A DNA stretch of 64,000 nt from positions 248,001 to 312,000 of the forward strand of contig JANLFP010000001.1 of assembly GCA_024655905.1 (NCBI GenBank). Reading direction: 5' to 3'. Numbering within the stretch: the stretch's first letter is position 1; every line of letters starts with the position of its first letter. Positions 44,620 through 53,708 of the stretch are shown here, in pieces. The notes under the pieces were generated by a model. It saw nothing but the letters and a program-made list of their open reading frames with translations. It did no database searches and was not told where the DNA came from. Source of the stretch: Tepidanaerobacteraceae bacterium. Lineage in GTDB: Bacteria > Bacillota > Thermosediminibacteria > Thermosediminibacterales > Tepidanaerobacteraceae. The position numbers were made by a program, and so were the translations under genes.

Positions 44620-45612
44620 TCAAAATTTTGTCGTAATCATGCGTTTTATGTCGGGCAGGTCTTCTTTGCGAAGTAAGAATTTAGCTTTATTGTATAACTT
44701 TTTTAAATCAGAGGTGCATTCATTTGCTATGTAATACGACGCTGCTCTTTTTACAAGCTCAACATAATTCTCATAGCACTTTTCCCTCTCTGCAATGCTC
44801 CACCAGTAGTCTCTGTCCGCAAACAGGTCTCCCCTGTAAAGTGAGATGGCTTCTTCATACTCGCCAATTGTCTGCCGATCGACCGTAATTTTCTTTTTGA
44901 TAAAAGCTTCAAATTCTAAAAAATCGCAGAAAACATCTTCCAGGTTCATGCGGTACACTCCCGCGCGATTTTCTATCTCTGCTTTTATGCCGGTGTCCTT
45001 CAAGGTTTTCTTTAGTCTGAATATGCTGGTATACAAATTCTGCATGGATTTCTCGCTATCGGATTCCCCCCATAAAAGATCTATAATTTTCCATTTGCTG
45101 GCTCCTCTTTCATGATTTAACAGCAGCAGAGCAAAAAGCTCTTCGACTTTTGAAGTAATCCATTTGACTTTTTTGCCGGTTTTATTTGTCAAAATGCATA
45201 CGTCTCCGAATACAAATATTTTGCCCCTATCCTGCGATTGCACCCCATTTCCGCGCCTTTTTGCTATCCTGTTTACGGTTTCATCTATGGATTCCCTGTC
45301 CGCAGGCTTTAGAATGTAGTTCACGGCATTGAGCTTAAAGGCATGGATGGCATACTGCTCATAGGCGGTAACGAATACAATGTCAATTTCCTTTTCAAGT
45401 TCCAGTAATTCTGTCCCCAACTCTATACCGTTAATCCCCGGCATTTCCACATCCAGAAACACCACGTCAGGCTTGAGCCTGGCTATTTCTTCCAAGGCAA
45501 TATCGGGGTCGGTGAATTCGCCTACAATTCTTACCTTACCGCTTTCTTTCAACAATCTTTTCAAATGGTCGAGCACCAATACTTCATCGTCCACAACCAC
45601 TGCATTAATCAT
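44620..45612 (-). CDS. Response regulator with SARP-type (winged HTH + BTAD) output
   Basis: The 330-residue protein has a receiver domain (1-120: DD at 8-9, phospho-acceptor D54 in VFLDVEMP, T82, K102) and an OmpR-type winged helix (about 130-225: IFVFGDVCILTNKTGKKVKWITSKVEELFALLLL ... SIFRLKKTLKDTG), followed by a bacterial transcriptional activator domain (BTAD, 226-330: CDFLEFEAFIKK ... EEAISLYRGDLFADRDYWW). This is the SARP architecture fused to a receiver. It overlaps the kinase gene by 8 bp, so kinase and regulator are one system. Its likely target is the SLH promoter at 44.5 kb. Confidence 0.9.
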   Translation of the reverse strand: MINAVVVDDEVLVLDHLKRLLKESGKVRIVGEFTDPDIALEEIARLKPDVVFLDVEMPGINGIELGTELLELEKEIDIVFVTAYEQYAIHAFKLNAVNYILKPADRESIDETVNRIAKRRGNGVQSQDRGKIFVFGDVCILTNKTGKKVKWITSKVEELFALLLLNHERGASKWKIIDLLWGESDSEKSMQNLYTSIFRLKKTLKDTGIKAEIENRAGVYRMNLEDVFCDFLEFEAFIKKKITVDRQTIGEYEEAISLYRGDLFADRDYWWSIAEREKCYENYVELVKRAASYYIANECTSDLKKLYNKAKFLLRKEDLPDIKRMITTKF

Positions 45613-48600
45613 CTTCTCCCTCCTCTGCATCTGCTTGCGCAGGGACTGCAAAAAAAACTTTTGTCCCCTCTTTTCCTGTTTCAAATTTCAGTTTCTCATT
45701 ATAAAATCTTTTCAGCCTTCTGTTTATGTTGACAAGTCCCACCCCGCTTCCCTCATCCAAACCTTTCTCCCTCTCGCAATACTTTTCGATCCTGTCTATC
45801 TCCCTGCCGCTTATTCCCTTGCCGTTGTCCTCAACAACGACAAGGACCTTTTCGCCCGCCTTCTTTACGCTGAGCCTTACGCTGCCGCCCTGTTTGTTTT
45901 TGAGCGCGCCGTGCCGTATGGCGTTTTCGACCAAAGGTTCTATTACAAAAGGTATGATTTTCAGCGGCAGTGCTTCCTGGTCCACATCGTATTCCATTTT
46001 CAGCCTGTCACCAAATCTCTCCTTTTGAATTTCAACAAAACACTTCACATGCTTCAATTCCCTTTCTATGCTAATCAAACTTGAATTATCGCTGATTTCA
46101 AAAGAATGCTTAAGGTAATGCGACAGTTTCTCAAGCATTTCTCCGGCCCTTTGCCCGTCGGTATAGCAGAGGCTAATGACGCTGTTTAAGGTATTGAACA
46201 AAAAATGTGGCTTGATCTGCGACTGAAGCATTGCCGTTTCCCTGGCAACAGCCGCCTCAGTCGCCGCCTTCATACTGCAGAGGGTATTGATCCTCGCTTT
46301 TAATTCCTCCGCGTCAAAAGGCTTGTGAAGTATATCGTTGGCGCCTTCTTTAAAGCTTCTTACAACCGCGTCCATTTGCGTGCGGGCCGTGAGAACAATT
46401 ACAGGCATTTCATAAAGCGTGTACCTTTCCCTGATTTTGCGGCATATTTCATAGCCGGACATTTCCGGCATCATCAAATCAACTACTGCCAGCACCGTAT
46501 TTTTGTTTGCAAATAGCTCTTCCAAACCCTCGGCAGGATTTACAAATCCCTTTACTGAATAACCTTCCGTTTTCAAAATGCCGGCAACTCCGGCTATGTT
46601 TGCGTAATTGTCGTCGATGATTACAACCGTATCGTTCCTTTCTCCCTTCATATCCAGCCTTGGAAACAGTTGCTCTTTTCTTTCATTTATTCGGACGGAT
46701 TGACCGCTTTCCTCCGCTGCTTTGCTGTTATCATCAACTATGGGTATATAAAACTCAAATTCAGAGCCCTCGCCCAAAAAACTTCTAACCCTTATGTCCC
46801 CGCCGTGGGCCCTCGCTATTTGCCTTGATATGCTGAGCCCCAACCCCATGCCTCCGTATCTCGGCGCATTTACCTGCGAAAAAGGCTTGAATATGTCTTC
46901 CAGCCTGTCTTCCGGTATTCCTATCCCAGTATCCCTGACTCGAATGCACAAATTATTTTTTTCCGCGCATACCTTTACGGTAACGAGCCCCCCGCCTGGT
47001 GTAAATTTGACCGCATTTCCCATAAGGTTGTAAATAGCCTGAATAACTCGGTATTTATCTGCATAAATCTTTGGGATTCCGGAAGATACCTCGGCCCTTA
47101 CCGTTATCTTTTTGCCCGCGGTCACAAATTCAAACTCTCTTGCCAGGCTCTCAATAACGCTTTCTATATTGAAATATCCCTTGCTAAGGCATAATTCCCC
47201 GCTTCTCATGCTTTCAAAATCCAGTATGTCGTTAATCAGTTTAGATAACCTTTTGCCGCTTTCTATAACAAGACCGAGGTCTTGCTTCTGCTGTGCGTTG
47301 ATATCGCCCTTGGCGCCTCCAACGACCGATTCGGCAATTGTTATCATGCCGTTTAGGGGCGTTCTCAATTCATGAGCGGTGTTTATAAGGAATTCATCCT
47401 TGTGCCTGTCCATCAGAATCATCTTTTCCGACAGTTTTTCCAACTCGTCAAAGGCTTTGGAAAATCTCGCAGCCAGAACATACGCCTGAATGAATACGGC
47501 GACAAATGTCGCTATCCCTATCATGCCGCCGGGCAAGCTGTCAATGGTATTCCTGAAATAAAAAACATCGTTTGCAAAGGTGAGCAAAACCAGGATAATG
47601 CTCAATAACATCACGGCCGCTCCTTCCCTGTTCCTGAGCACGGCTAAAAAGACACAATATGCTGCATAAAGGAAAACAATCAATGCCAAACCTTCCGGGA
47701 CTGCCAAATATGACGTGTAAGCACGTATTGGCGCAACCACTGTAAACATCGTAAAAAGCACTGCGGCAAAAATAAAGGCTCTTGAAACTTTTTGTGAAAA
47801 CTCATCAGGATAAAGACTTTGAATAAAGAGTATCCACATCGCCGGGCCCCAGTATATTGTCATATATTCGACAAATATGATCCATTGAAAATCAAGGGCT
47901 GGGATAATTCTGGCTATATAGTACTCTCCTGTGAAAAGAATTCTTATGCCAATGACAAAAAGCGTAAGGACCATATACAATGTAGGCCTGTTCCTTTTTA
48001 AGAGCCAGTACATGGCAGCATGATAAACTATCATTATCACTATAACACCGAAAAGGAACATCTCTCTTCTGTCGGCATTTTCTTTCATGGCACGGATTTG
48101 CTCATCCGTTCCCATATAAAGGGAATGCCAGAAACCGCCCCTTGAATAGGTATAATTTGCAATTTGAATAATGATTTCAAAATCCCTAGAATCGCTTTTA
48201 AAACTGACGGTCCCGGGATTATACTCCGGCAAGGCAGCATCCGGGCTTGTCCCCACAATGCCGCCGGAAGCGACGAGTTCATCATTGACCATGAGCCTGT
48301 AGGCAGTGGAAAATGTCAATATTTTTAGTCCATTCAAAACATTTCCTCTATTTGTTTTGATTTTTAATCTGTATGTGGCATAACCTTCCCCGGGAATTGC
48401 GTTGCCGGCAATGATTTGCCCGTTCCATACTCCGGGGACTTTTAAATATCCATCGGCCTCAGGCGAACTCTCTTTGCCATGGAAATCTTCATAGGTAAGC
48501 AGTCGCTTCCAGTAAAATTCCCATTCCCCGTCGAGTTTTACGATTCCATCTTTATCAAAATCCCAACCGGTCAGATCGAGAACACCTTTCTTTGCAGAAG

Positions 48601-48709
48601 GGGCTTTTTTAGGCGGATTATACGCCGAAATTGACAGAATCATGCCCACCAGGGATAAAATAAGTATTGAAACCGCGGCAATACGCTTTTTATGTAAAAA
48701 AAACTTCAT
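45605..48709 (-). CDS. Giant hybrid sensor histidine kinase with 7TMR-DISM sensor and two kinase modules
   Basis: The 1034-residue protein has a signal/anchor helix (7-28), an extracytoplasmic 7TMR-DISM jelly-roll-like domain (45-200), seven transmembrane helices (215-415), and a HisKA dimerisation domain with H446 (TAHELRTPLNG). An HATPase domain follows (N565, DTGIGI 593-598, GGMGLGLS), then a receiver domain (D744, K796). The C-terminal half is a LytS-type His_kinase (H835 in QIKPHFLFNTLNS) plus a second HATPase (N929, DNGKGI 961-966, GSGVGL). Start at ATG 48709 has GAGGAG 8 nt upstream. The response regulator follows with overlap. It probably senses an outside ligand and controls surface genes. 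Confidence 0.9.
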   Translation of the reverse strand: MKFFLHKKRIAAVSILILSLVGMILSISAYNPPKKAPSAKKGVLDLTGWDFDKDGIVKLDGEWEFYWKRLLTYEDFHGKESSPEADGYLKVPGVWNGQIIAGNAIPGEGYATYRLKIKTNRGNVLNGLKILTFSTAYRLMVNDELVASGGIVGTSPDAALPEYNPGTVSFKSDSRDFEIIIQIANYTYSRGGFWHSLYMGTDEQIRAMKENADRREMFLFGVIVIMIVYHAAMYWLLKRNRPTLYMVLTLFVIGIRILFTGEYYIARIIPALDFQWIIFVEYMTIYWGPAMWILFIQSLYPDEFSQKVSRAFIFAAVLFTMFTVVAPIRAYTSYLAVPEGLALIVFLYAAYCVFLAVLRNREGAAVMLLSIILVLLTFANDVFYFRNTIDSLPGGMIGIATFVAVFIQAYVLAARFSKAFDELEKLSEKMILMDRHKDEFLINTAHELRTPLNGMITIAESVVGGAKGDINAQQKQDLGLVIESGKRLSKLINDILDFESMRSGELCLSKGYFNIESVIESLAREFEFVTAGKKITVRAEVSSGIPKIYADKYRVIQAIYNLMGNAVKFTPGGGLVTVKVCAEKNNLCIRVRDTGIGIPEDRLEDIFKPFSQVNAPRYGGMGLGLSISRQIARAHGGDIRVRSFLGEGSEFEFYIPIVDDNSKAAEESGQSVRINERKEQLFPRLDMKGERNDTVVIIDDNYANIAGVAGILKTEGYSVKGFVNPAEGLEELFANKNTVLAVVDLMMPEMSGYEICRKIRERYTLYEMPVIVLTARTQMDAVVRSFKEGANDILHKPFDAEELKARINTLCSMKAATEAAVARETAMLQSQIKPHFLFNTLNSVISLCYTDGQRAGEMLEKLSHYLKHSFEISDNSSLISIERELKHVKCFVEIQKERFGDRLKMEYDVDQEALPLKIIPFVIEPLVENAIRHGALKNKQGGSVRLSVKKAGEKVLVVVEDNGKGISGREIDRIEKYCEREKGLDEGSGVGLVNINRRLKRFYNEKLKFETGKEGTKVFFAVPAQADAEEGEDD

Positions 48710-48779
48710 GAGGCATTCTCCTCGCAAGTGTTTTAATGCCATAAATACGCGTTTCATGGAAAAACCTATTACACGCACA

Positions 48780-49298
48780 TTATTTTATCAAATATTTTGC
48801 TTCAAATCCAGAATTTATAAATTTTTCGATTGCATTAAGCAAACCCTGCCTACACCCTTTAAAATATGCTCCAACAGATGTACCAAGGCTATCAAATGAG
48901 GATTGATCCGAGCCGACACATATGGCCAAAAATCCTCTAACTCCCACAATATGAGGCTTTCCAAAACTCAAGGTTATGAGCGTCGCCGGGAGCGCAAGTG
49001 TAGGGCGCCCCGCAAGCTCCTCCCGGCAGGATACATACAGCTTTTCGCAAATCTCCAGCATGATGTTTTTGAGCCTGCCCACGGAAATGCAGTGCTGCCT
49101 GGCAATTTTGGCGCAAGGGACGCGCTGCGCCACAAGCAGGGCGAGGCGCATGGCAGAAAGCAGCCAGCGCCGGGCCTCGTCTTCGCATCCGAGACAATGG
49201 CAGGCGACGGCGCAGGTCACCCGCAGATAAATATCGGTTGTCGTGAATCCCTGCGGCTGTGCGGACAGGGTCAGGGCGGTCTGCGCCACGGCCAACAT
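48780..49298 (-). pseudogene. Broken C-terminal end of a LuxR/MalT-type regulator
   Basis: The minus-strand frame reads LAVAQTALTLSAQPQGFTTTDIYLRVTCAVACH and EDEARRWLLSAMRLAL (last TPR-type helices), then jumps to LLVAQRVPCAKIARQHCISVGRLKNIMLEICEKLYVSCREELAG, which is the LuxR-type HTH. About 100 residues that normally join the two are missing, and the 60 residues after the HTH (ICVGSDQSSFDSLGTSVGAY) are unrelated read-through. Upstream the frame is stopped by TAG at about 49308. I read it as a deletion relic. Confidence 0.7.
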
Positions 49299-49388
49299 GG
49301 CGTCATACTACTGATCGACCCGGCCGGCGGGAGCTGGATGCAAAGCGCCGCAAAGACCCGAACCGGCAGACTTTTTCAAGTTAACGGC

Positions 49389-49417
49389 AAAAGCAGGCAA
49401 CAAAGTCTGCTGCCTGC
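49389..49417 (-). terminator. Hairpin between two remnants
   Basis: GCAGGCA (49393-49399) and TGCCTGC (49411-49417) form a 7 bp GC-rich stem followed on the minus strand by TTTT. It may be left over from the lost gene. A short T-run makes it a weak call. Confidence 0.45.
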
Positions 49418-49480
49418 CTGCCCTAAAACTCACGGTTCATTTTGTGTCACTATGGACACGCGCCAAAATCCCCACCCTTT

Positions 49481-49777
49481 TCAAGACTTGCTAATTGACT
49501 CTATGCATTCCTTTAATGCAATTTTCCAGTCTCTTAGTTTTATACCAAAAGTATTGTAAAATGCTATTCCATTAAATAAGGTGAATTTTGGACGTGTAGC
49601 ATATTTCATTTCTGAATTGCAGCATGCATCAAAATTATTCATCATTCCCTCTTGATACATTTTGCAGCATATCTCGGGAAAAGCATTTGCAAGGCCGGGT
49701 ATAAAAGCCTCTGCCCCCAGCGCCTTCGCCGAAAGCCACATCGCCGGTTCCCAGCACCACATCAAAATTACACTCAA
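49481..49777 (-). pseudogene. C-terminal remnant of a dihydrodipicolinate synthase-family gene
   Basis: The reading frame includes WLSAKALGAEAFIPGLANAFPEICCKMYQEGM, which resembles the C-terminal third of DapA/aldolase-family proteins (ALGAxGxIxGLAN-xPE). The catalytic lysine and N-terminal barrel are missing, and a frame change seems to occur just upstream (FDVVLGTGDV is in another frame). It ends at 49481 with IESISKS. The true 5' end is cut by the tannase gene end at 49787. It is non-functional. Confidence 0.6.
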
Positions 49778-49786
49778 AGAAGATCC

Positions 49787-51697
49787 TTATTTTTTAGTGA
49801 TGCGATCTATCCAGTCAAATAGTTCATCGAGGTCGTAATCTCCACCGTGGCCTTGACCCCAGGGCAGCATGAAGTCAACGTCGAATCCCTCGTTCTCCAG
49901 CTTTGTGGCTAAGATGACGGGGATTGCAAGCGAAGTATCCCTATCCACGGCTCCATGGCGGATCCGCCAGTACTTAGCGGTGGTGGTCCCCTCTGTACCG
50001 ATATAGTTCATTGGGTTCATCATCTTGATAATTTTTGCATCGGCAATCGAGCCGTCTTTTGTGCTATTCTCCTGGCTGAATTTTGTAAAGTGCTGGTTGT
50101 CAACGGCAGCGGTGCCGAACAGGCTGTTTTCAAAACTGCTTAAGTCCAAAGCGTCAAAGGCTGGGGCTGGCTTCATTCTTGTGGCATATACGGCATATTT
50201 TTCAAAGTCTATGTCTGTGACTGTTCCATTGTTTATGGTTATCCAGTCAAGTCCCGAAAGATCCGTTCCATTGTCCAGCGCTTTTTGCGCCGATGCGATT
50301 ACGAAAGACTTGACGTAGTCTTTAAAAGTACCGTCGCCGTTTAAATCCAGTGTCAAAGCAGTCCCATCAGCCTTCTTAAGTCCCAGACTATTCAAATACG
50401 CTGGAAACATAGCTTTCAGCTGGTTAGACACCTTGATCTGATCTTCCGTCAATGTGCCTTTTGTACCCCTGAAGTCGTAATCGTTTATGCCGTTAAAAAG
50501 CCACTCATAAGCCGTGTCCGCATTATCCAGATTCGTGATGGGGCAGTAACATGAAGCGGCAAAGATGTCGTCCGGCTCGTTTGCCGCACCGATTTCTTCC
50601 AGATAAGGCGCATAATCCGCATTGTTGCCTGTTGCTCCGAGCAGCGCCGATAGCGCGCCGCCCGCGCTTGTGCCATTGGAGACGATCCTTTCGGCGCTGC
50701 CGGGCATGATCTCGTCGTTATAACGCAAGTAGCGGACAGCTGCCTTAAGGTCCACGATGCATGCAGGCGCCTTGCCGGTAAATGTGCCATTTTCTCCCTG
50801 CAGAGTGCGCCCGCGCGCTCCGGGCGCCGCCACTACATAGCCTTTTGACAGGGCCATGAGTATTGCATTTGGATTGCCGGCATTGTCTACGCCTGGGCTC
50901 CCGGGTTTTGCAGGCATGTAGCCGCCCACCATGTTCGGGAAAAAGATTGGGGCCGTTTCTGCATTATAGTTGCCGATGGACTTGCCCCCAAAGTACTCCT
51001 CGGGGATGTAAATGTTCATCACCTCATAATCGGCATCCACGGGATTAGACACATAAACGATATTTTCATAGGCACGGTAGGCAATGGTTTTTCCTTCAAA
51101 ATCCGAAGTCTTCACAGCGTAATTCGAATCATTGAACACAAGGCTTATCTTTCCGCTGGTAATGACCGCGGCGTTTTTGCTGCTGTCATAGGCCACGGCA
51201 AATCCAAAAGCAGTGCCAAGGTCGCGCAGCTTAAAAAAGTTATTGCCTCCGATTATGTATTTGCTTGCATTTACATTGAGCCCGTTCACCTTGAATACCC
51301 AATTGCTTGAAGCACAAGCGGCAGATTTATCAGCACCTATGGATAGTTCCCCACCCACAGGCTGATATGCTTCACCTGTTTTGGCGATGATAGTATTTGC
51401 ACCAGCGTCATAGTCAACGGAAAATTGGGATTTTGTCCCGCTCAGCAGCCGTGCAATGTCACGAAGCTTGAAGTAGTTGTACCCATTGATGTTATAGGCT
51501 TCAACCCTAACTTCTCTGCCGTCTACAAAGACTTTCTGCGGGCTGGCTATTGCCTTGTCTGCGCCTTGAGTCGCGGAAATCGCGGCAAGCGGGCTGGCCA
51601 TCACCCCGGCAGCATCCGCAGCCGCATATGCCATAGTAAACGGCATAATCATAAATGACAAGGCAATGATTACAGCAAGCAATTTCTTAACATTCAT
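49787..51697 (-). CDS. Secreted tannase (subtype B)-like alpha/beta hydrolase with stalk domains
   Basis: The 636-residue protein has a signal peptide (LLAVIIALSFMIMPFTMAYA), two copper-amine-oxidase-N-like stalk repeats (55-105 VFVDGREVRVEAYNINGYNYFKLRD; 133-180 NWVFKVNGLNVNASKYIIGGNNFFKLRD), and a hydrolase domain from about 200. The nucleophile elbow is GTSAGG (S344); the acid is in HGAVDRDTSLAIP (D585 or D587) and the histidine in WGQGHGGDYDLDELFDW (H617). SNGTSAGGALS and WRIRHGAxDRDTS are what I recall for subtype B tannases/feruloyl-type esterases. It may release gallate- or phenolic-type acids outside the cell. A sigma-54 promoter lies at 51789-51804. Start ATG 51697. Confidence 0.82.
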   Translation of the reverse strand: MNVKKLLAVIIALSFMIMPFTMAYAAADAAGVMASPLAAISATQGADKAIASPQKVFVDGREVRVEAYNINGYNYFKLRDIARLLSGTKSQFSVDYDAGANTIIAKTGEAYQPVGGELSIGADKSAACASSNWVFKVNGLNVNASKYIIGGNNFFKLRDLGTAFGFAVAYDSSKNAAVITSGKISLVFNDSNYAVKTSDFEGKTIAYRAYENIVYVSNPVDADYEVMNIYIPEEYFGGKSIGNYNAETAPIFFPNMVGGYMPAKPGSPGVDNAGNPNAILMALSKGYVVAAPGARGRTLQGENGTFTGKAPACIVDLKAAVRYLRYNDEIMPGSAERIVSNGTSAGGALSALLGATGNNADYAPYLEEIGAANEPDDIFAASCYCPITNLDNADTAYEWLFNGINDYDFRGTKGTLTEDQIKVSNQLKAMFPAYLNSLGLKKADGTALTLDLNGDGTFKDYVKSFVIASAQKALDNGTDLSGLDWITINNGTVTDIDFEKYAVYATRMKPAPAFDALDLSSFENSLFGTAAVDNQHFTKFSQENSTKDGSIADAKIIKMMNPMNYIGTEGTTTAKYWRIRHGAVDRDTSLAIPVILATKLENEGFDVDFMLPWGQGHGGDYDLDELFDWIDRITKK

Positions 51698-51788
51698 TTT
51701 TTTCCCTCCGTTTCATCCTTTTTTTGCCGGGTCTTGCCGGCGTAAAATCTAGGATAACAATACTTTTAATATTCTCATTTTTATATAT

Positions 51789-51804
51789 AGCAAGAAATAT
51801 GCCA
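51789..51804 (-). promoter_or_regulatory. Sigma-54 promoter of the tannase-like gene
   Basis: On the minus strand TGGCATATTTCTTGCT matches the -24/-12 consensus with GG and GC 10 bases apart. It is 92 bp upstream of the start codon. Confidence 0.8.
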
Positions 51805-51825
51805 TTTAGCATAATTCAAGTATTT

Positions 51826-51893
51826 TGCGGATTTTCGCATTTTATTATTGCAATTAAAAAATTCAATTTGCAGCTTTTATTTCATTTTGAAAT
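51826..51893 (-). promoter_or_regulatory. Upstream activator sites of the tannase promoter
   Basis: TGCGGATTTTCGCA (51826-51839, a near-perfect palindrome) and ATTTCATTTTGAAAT (51879-51893, palindrome) lie 20 and 75 bp upstream of the -24 element. They match the sites at the other three sigma-54 promoters and help define the shared pattern. Confidence 0.68.
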
Positions 51894-51943
51894 CTTGCAT
51901 TTTTTCGGCTGACCGGCATTTATGCTACATAAAAAAACGAAGA

Positions 51944-52786
51944 TCAAATAATCTTCGATATGCTTTCAAGGTCAATAATTAAAGAATTCAATTCCTGAAT
52001 TGCTCCAGATATATCATTTGAGGTCAATGCTTGATTTTTTGAAAGCTCATAAGTTTTTTGGATTTCAGCACTTATTCTTGACATTTTCTGCTTTATTCCT
52101 TCTGTAATCGCCTCTATTTTTTTTACCGAATCAGCGCTGCTTTTTGCCATTTTGCGTATTTCTTCCGCTAATATATTAAAACCTTGCCCATTTTTGCCTG
52201 CTCGAGTGGCTTCAATTGCAGCATTTATCCCCAGAATGTTTGATTTTGATGCAATATTTTTAATAAAATATAGAATCTCTTCAGTCTCATGCATTTTTTC
52301 TTCCATCTCTTTTTTCATTGCATCCACAATTTCCATGCATGTCGATAATTCTTGAGCAGAAGCAGCCAATTCTTCTGCGGAAGCAACAACTTCTTCACTT
52401 GTAGCAGATAAAGTATTTATAGCCTGTTCTAATCTTTCCTGATTCTTTAAGCTCATTCCTAGAGCTATACACCCAATTGTTTTTCCTTTTTCATCTTTAA
52501 TGGGAACAGATATTGATTTAAAAGGAACTCCATACACTTCTTTAGGCAATACATATTTTTGAATTTCTCCCGTTGTTATAACCCTTCTGATGCCGCTGTT
52601 TTCTGGTATTTTTTTCCCTTTTTGCTGATCAAGATTGAATTCTCCTGTAGAGAAATTTGCTAAAAAGCATTCCGTATCGGTTATTGAAATATTGCAATCC
52701 AAAGGTATAAGCTGTATAAAAATTGGCATGACCTCTATTAAAGTTTCCAAAATTGACTTTTTTTCCATTTCACCCCGGCCTTGCAT
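51944..52786 (-). CDS. Soluble methyl-accepting chemotaxis-type protein
   Basis: The 280-residue protein has no membrane segment. Residues 1-115 form a small sensory domain (IPLDCNISITDTECFLANF ... VYGVPFKSISVPIKDEKGKTIGCIALG), followed by a coiled coil and the MCP signalling tip (about 181-213: KSNILGINAAIEATRAGKNG and FNILAEEIRKMA). It matches the short cytoplasmic receptors of Clostridia. It may sense an internal metabolite and talk to CheA. ATG 52786 follows AGGAGG at a normal distance. It is convergent with nothing and lies downstream of the tannase promoter region, reading in the same direction. Confidence 0.85.
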   Translation of the reverse strand: MQGRGEMEKKSILETLIEVMPIFIQLIPLDCNISITDTECFLANFSTGEFNLDQQKGKKIPENSGIRRVITTGEIQKYVLPKEVYGVPFKSISVPIKDEKGKTIGCIALGMSLKNQERLEQAINTLSATSEEVVASAEELAASAQELSTCMEIVDAMKKEMEEKMHETEEILYFIKNIASKSNILGINAAIEATRAGKNGQGFNILAEEIRKMAKSSADSVKKIEAITEGIKQKMSRISAEIQKTYELSKNQALTSNDISGAIQELNSLIIDLESISKII

Positions 52787-53073
52787 TTTTATCCTCCTCT
52801 CGCATTAAATAGGAAACCCCGGGGTTTTGCTTGGAAGCTCCTAGCACAATAGTCTTAATCATTTTCATTTTTTTGCGTTCATGAAGGGATTTTTAAGCTG
52901 GTTCAACAAAGCTTTTTATAATGAAAAGCATGCCGATGCGGGCTCTATCCCAATGCATTTTATGCTTGTTCGAGGCAGTTTGTGATACAGCCCGCAAGGC
53001 GTCAGTACAATTCGTCAGTACAATTCAAGAATATCTAGCTTTGTATGAATATTTTATCCTGATGTCAAATCTA
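52787..53073. other. Intergenic stretch ahead of the chemotaxis gene
   Basis: About 287 bases between the end of the cupin gene and the chemotaxis gene. AACCCCGGGGTT (52815-52826) is a perfect palindrome about 29 bp upstream of the gene and may be an operator. I checked for a c-di-GMP riboswitch and a correctly spaced sigma-54 element and found neither. Confidence 0.4.
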
Positions 53074-53430
53074 TCAGCTCAAGTGTTCCGGCAGTGGAGG
53101 CCCGTAAGCCCAGACTATTTTAAAGGGTTCATCGCCTGTATTCACTATCTCATGTTTTACGCCCACCGGCGAAAATATGGCTGTACCGGGGGTGAGTTCA
53201 TATTCCTCGCCGTCTGCAATCAGCTTGCCCTTGCCGGAAATGACATACATGGCTTCTTCCTGATTTTCATGGCTGTGAAGCGGAATCCTGCTGCCAACTT
53301 CAGTTATATTTACTCCCATGGATATTTTCGTGGCACCAACGGTTTTGTTGCATATAAGCACCTTGGAAACCCTGGGCGGTATCCTTTTTGTACCTTCAAT
53401 TTCGCTTTCTTTTACAATCAGTTTTGCCAT
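53074..53430 (-). CDS. Small cupin-domain protein
   Basis: A single cupin barrel of 118 residues. Metal-binding motif 1 is PLHSHENQEEAMYVISGKG (two His, Glu) and motif 2 ends PVGVKHEIVNTGDEPF with a third His. Such proteins are isomerases, dioxygenases or sugar/acid binding factors; the sequence does not tell which. It has no signal peptide and lies 40 bp after the MoaD-like gene at the tail of the AOR cluster. Start ATG 53430 has AAAGGAG upstream. Confidence 0.88.
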   Translation of the reverse strand: MAKLIVKESEIEGTKRIPPRVSKVLICNKTVGATKISMGVNITEVGSRIPLHSHENQEEAMYVISGKGKLIADGEEYELTPGTAIFSPVGVKHEIVNTGDEPFKIVWAYGPPLPEHLS

Positions 53431-53470
53431 TTAATTTTGCTCCTTTCATTTTTTAATATTTATTCCAATA

Positions 53471-53692
53471 TTATCCCCCGTCCATGTAGGGGAACAATTC
53501 CACTGCGTCATTATCTTTTATGATGCAATCCTTCTGCCGCCATCTTCCGTTAACGATTACCATGCCCACATCATCTTCGGGCACTCCTATGGCATTTAAG
53601 ATTTCCTTAAGACAAGTTTCTTTACTCAAATCAAGCTCGATCTCTTTTTTTTTAAAATTTTTTATCAGGTGATGCGCCCTTATTCTAACCAT
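53471..53692 (-). CDS. MoaD/ThiS-like sulfur carrier protein
   Basis: A 73-residue beta-grasp protein ending in MDGG: the C-terminal diglycine is what MoaE/MoaB-type enzymes activate for sulfur transfer. The body (EIELDLSKETCLKEILNAIGVPEDDVGMVIVNGRWRQKDCIIKDNDAVELFPYMDGG) fits MoaD. It follows the AOR gene by 16 bp; AOR-family genes often have a private MoaD, probably for building the tungsten/molybdenum pterin. Start ATG 53692 is preferred over GTG 53701. Confidence 0.85.
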   Translation of the reverse strand: MVRIRAHHLIKNFKKKEIELDLSKETCLKEILNAIGVPEDDVGMVIVNGRWRQKDCIIKDNDAVELFPYMDGG

Positions 53693-53708
53693 CGCTCTCA
53701 CCGTCTTT

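Noticed and set aside
52921-53523. 200-codon plus-strand frame
   Set aside because: Antisense to the cupin and MoaD-like genes and without a binding site.
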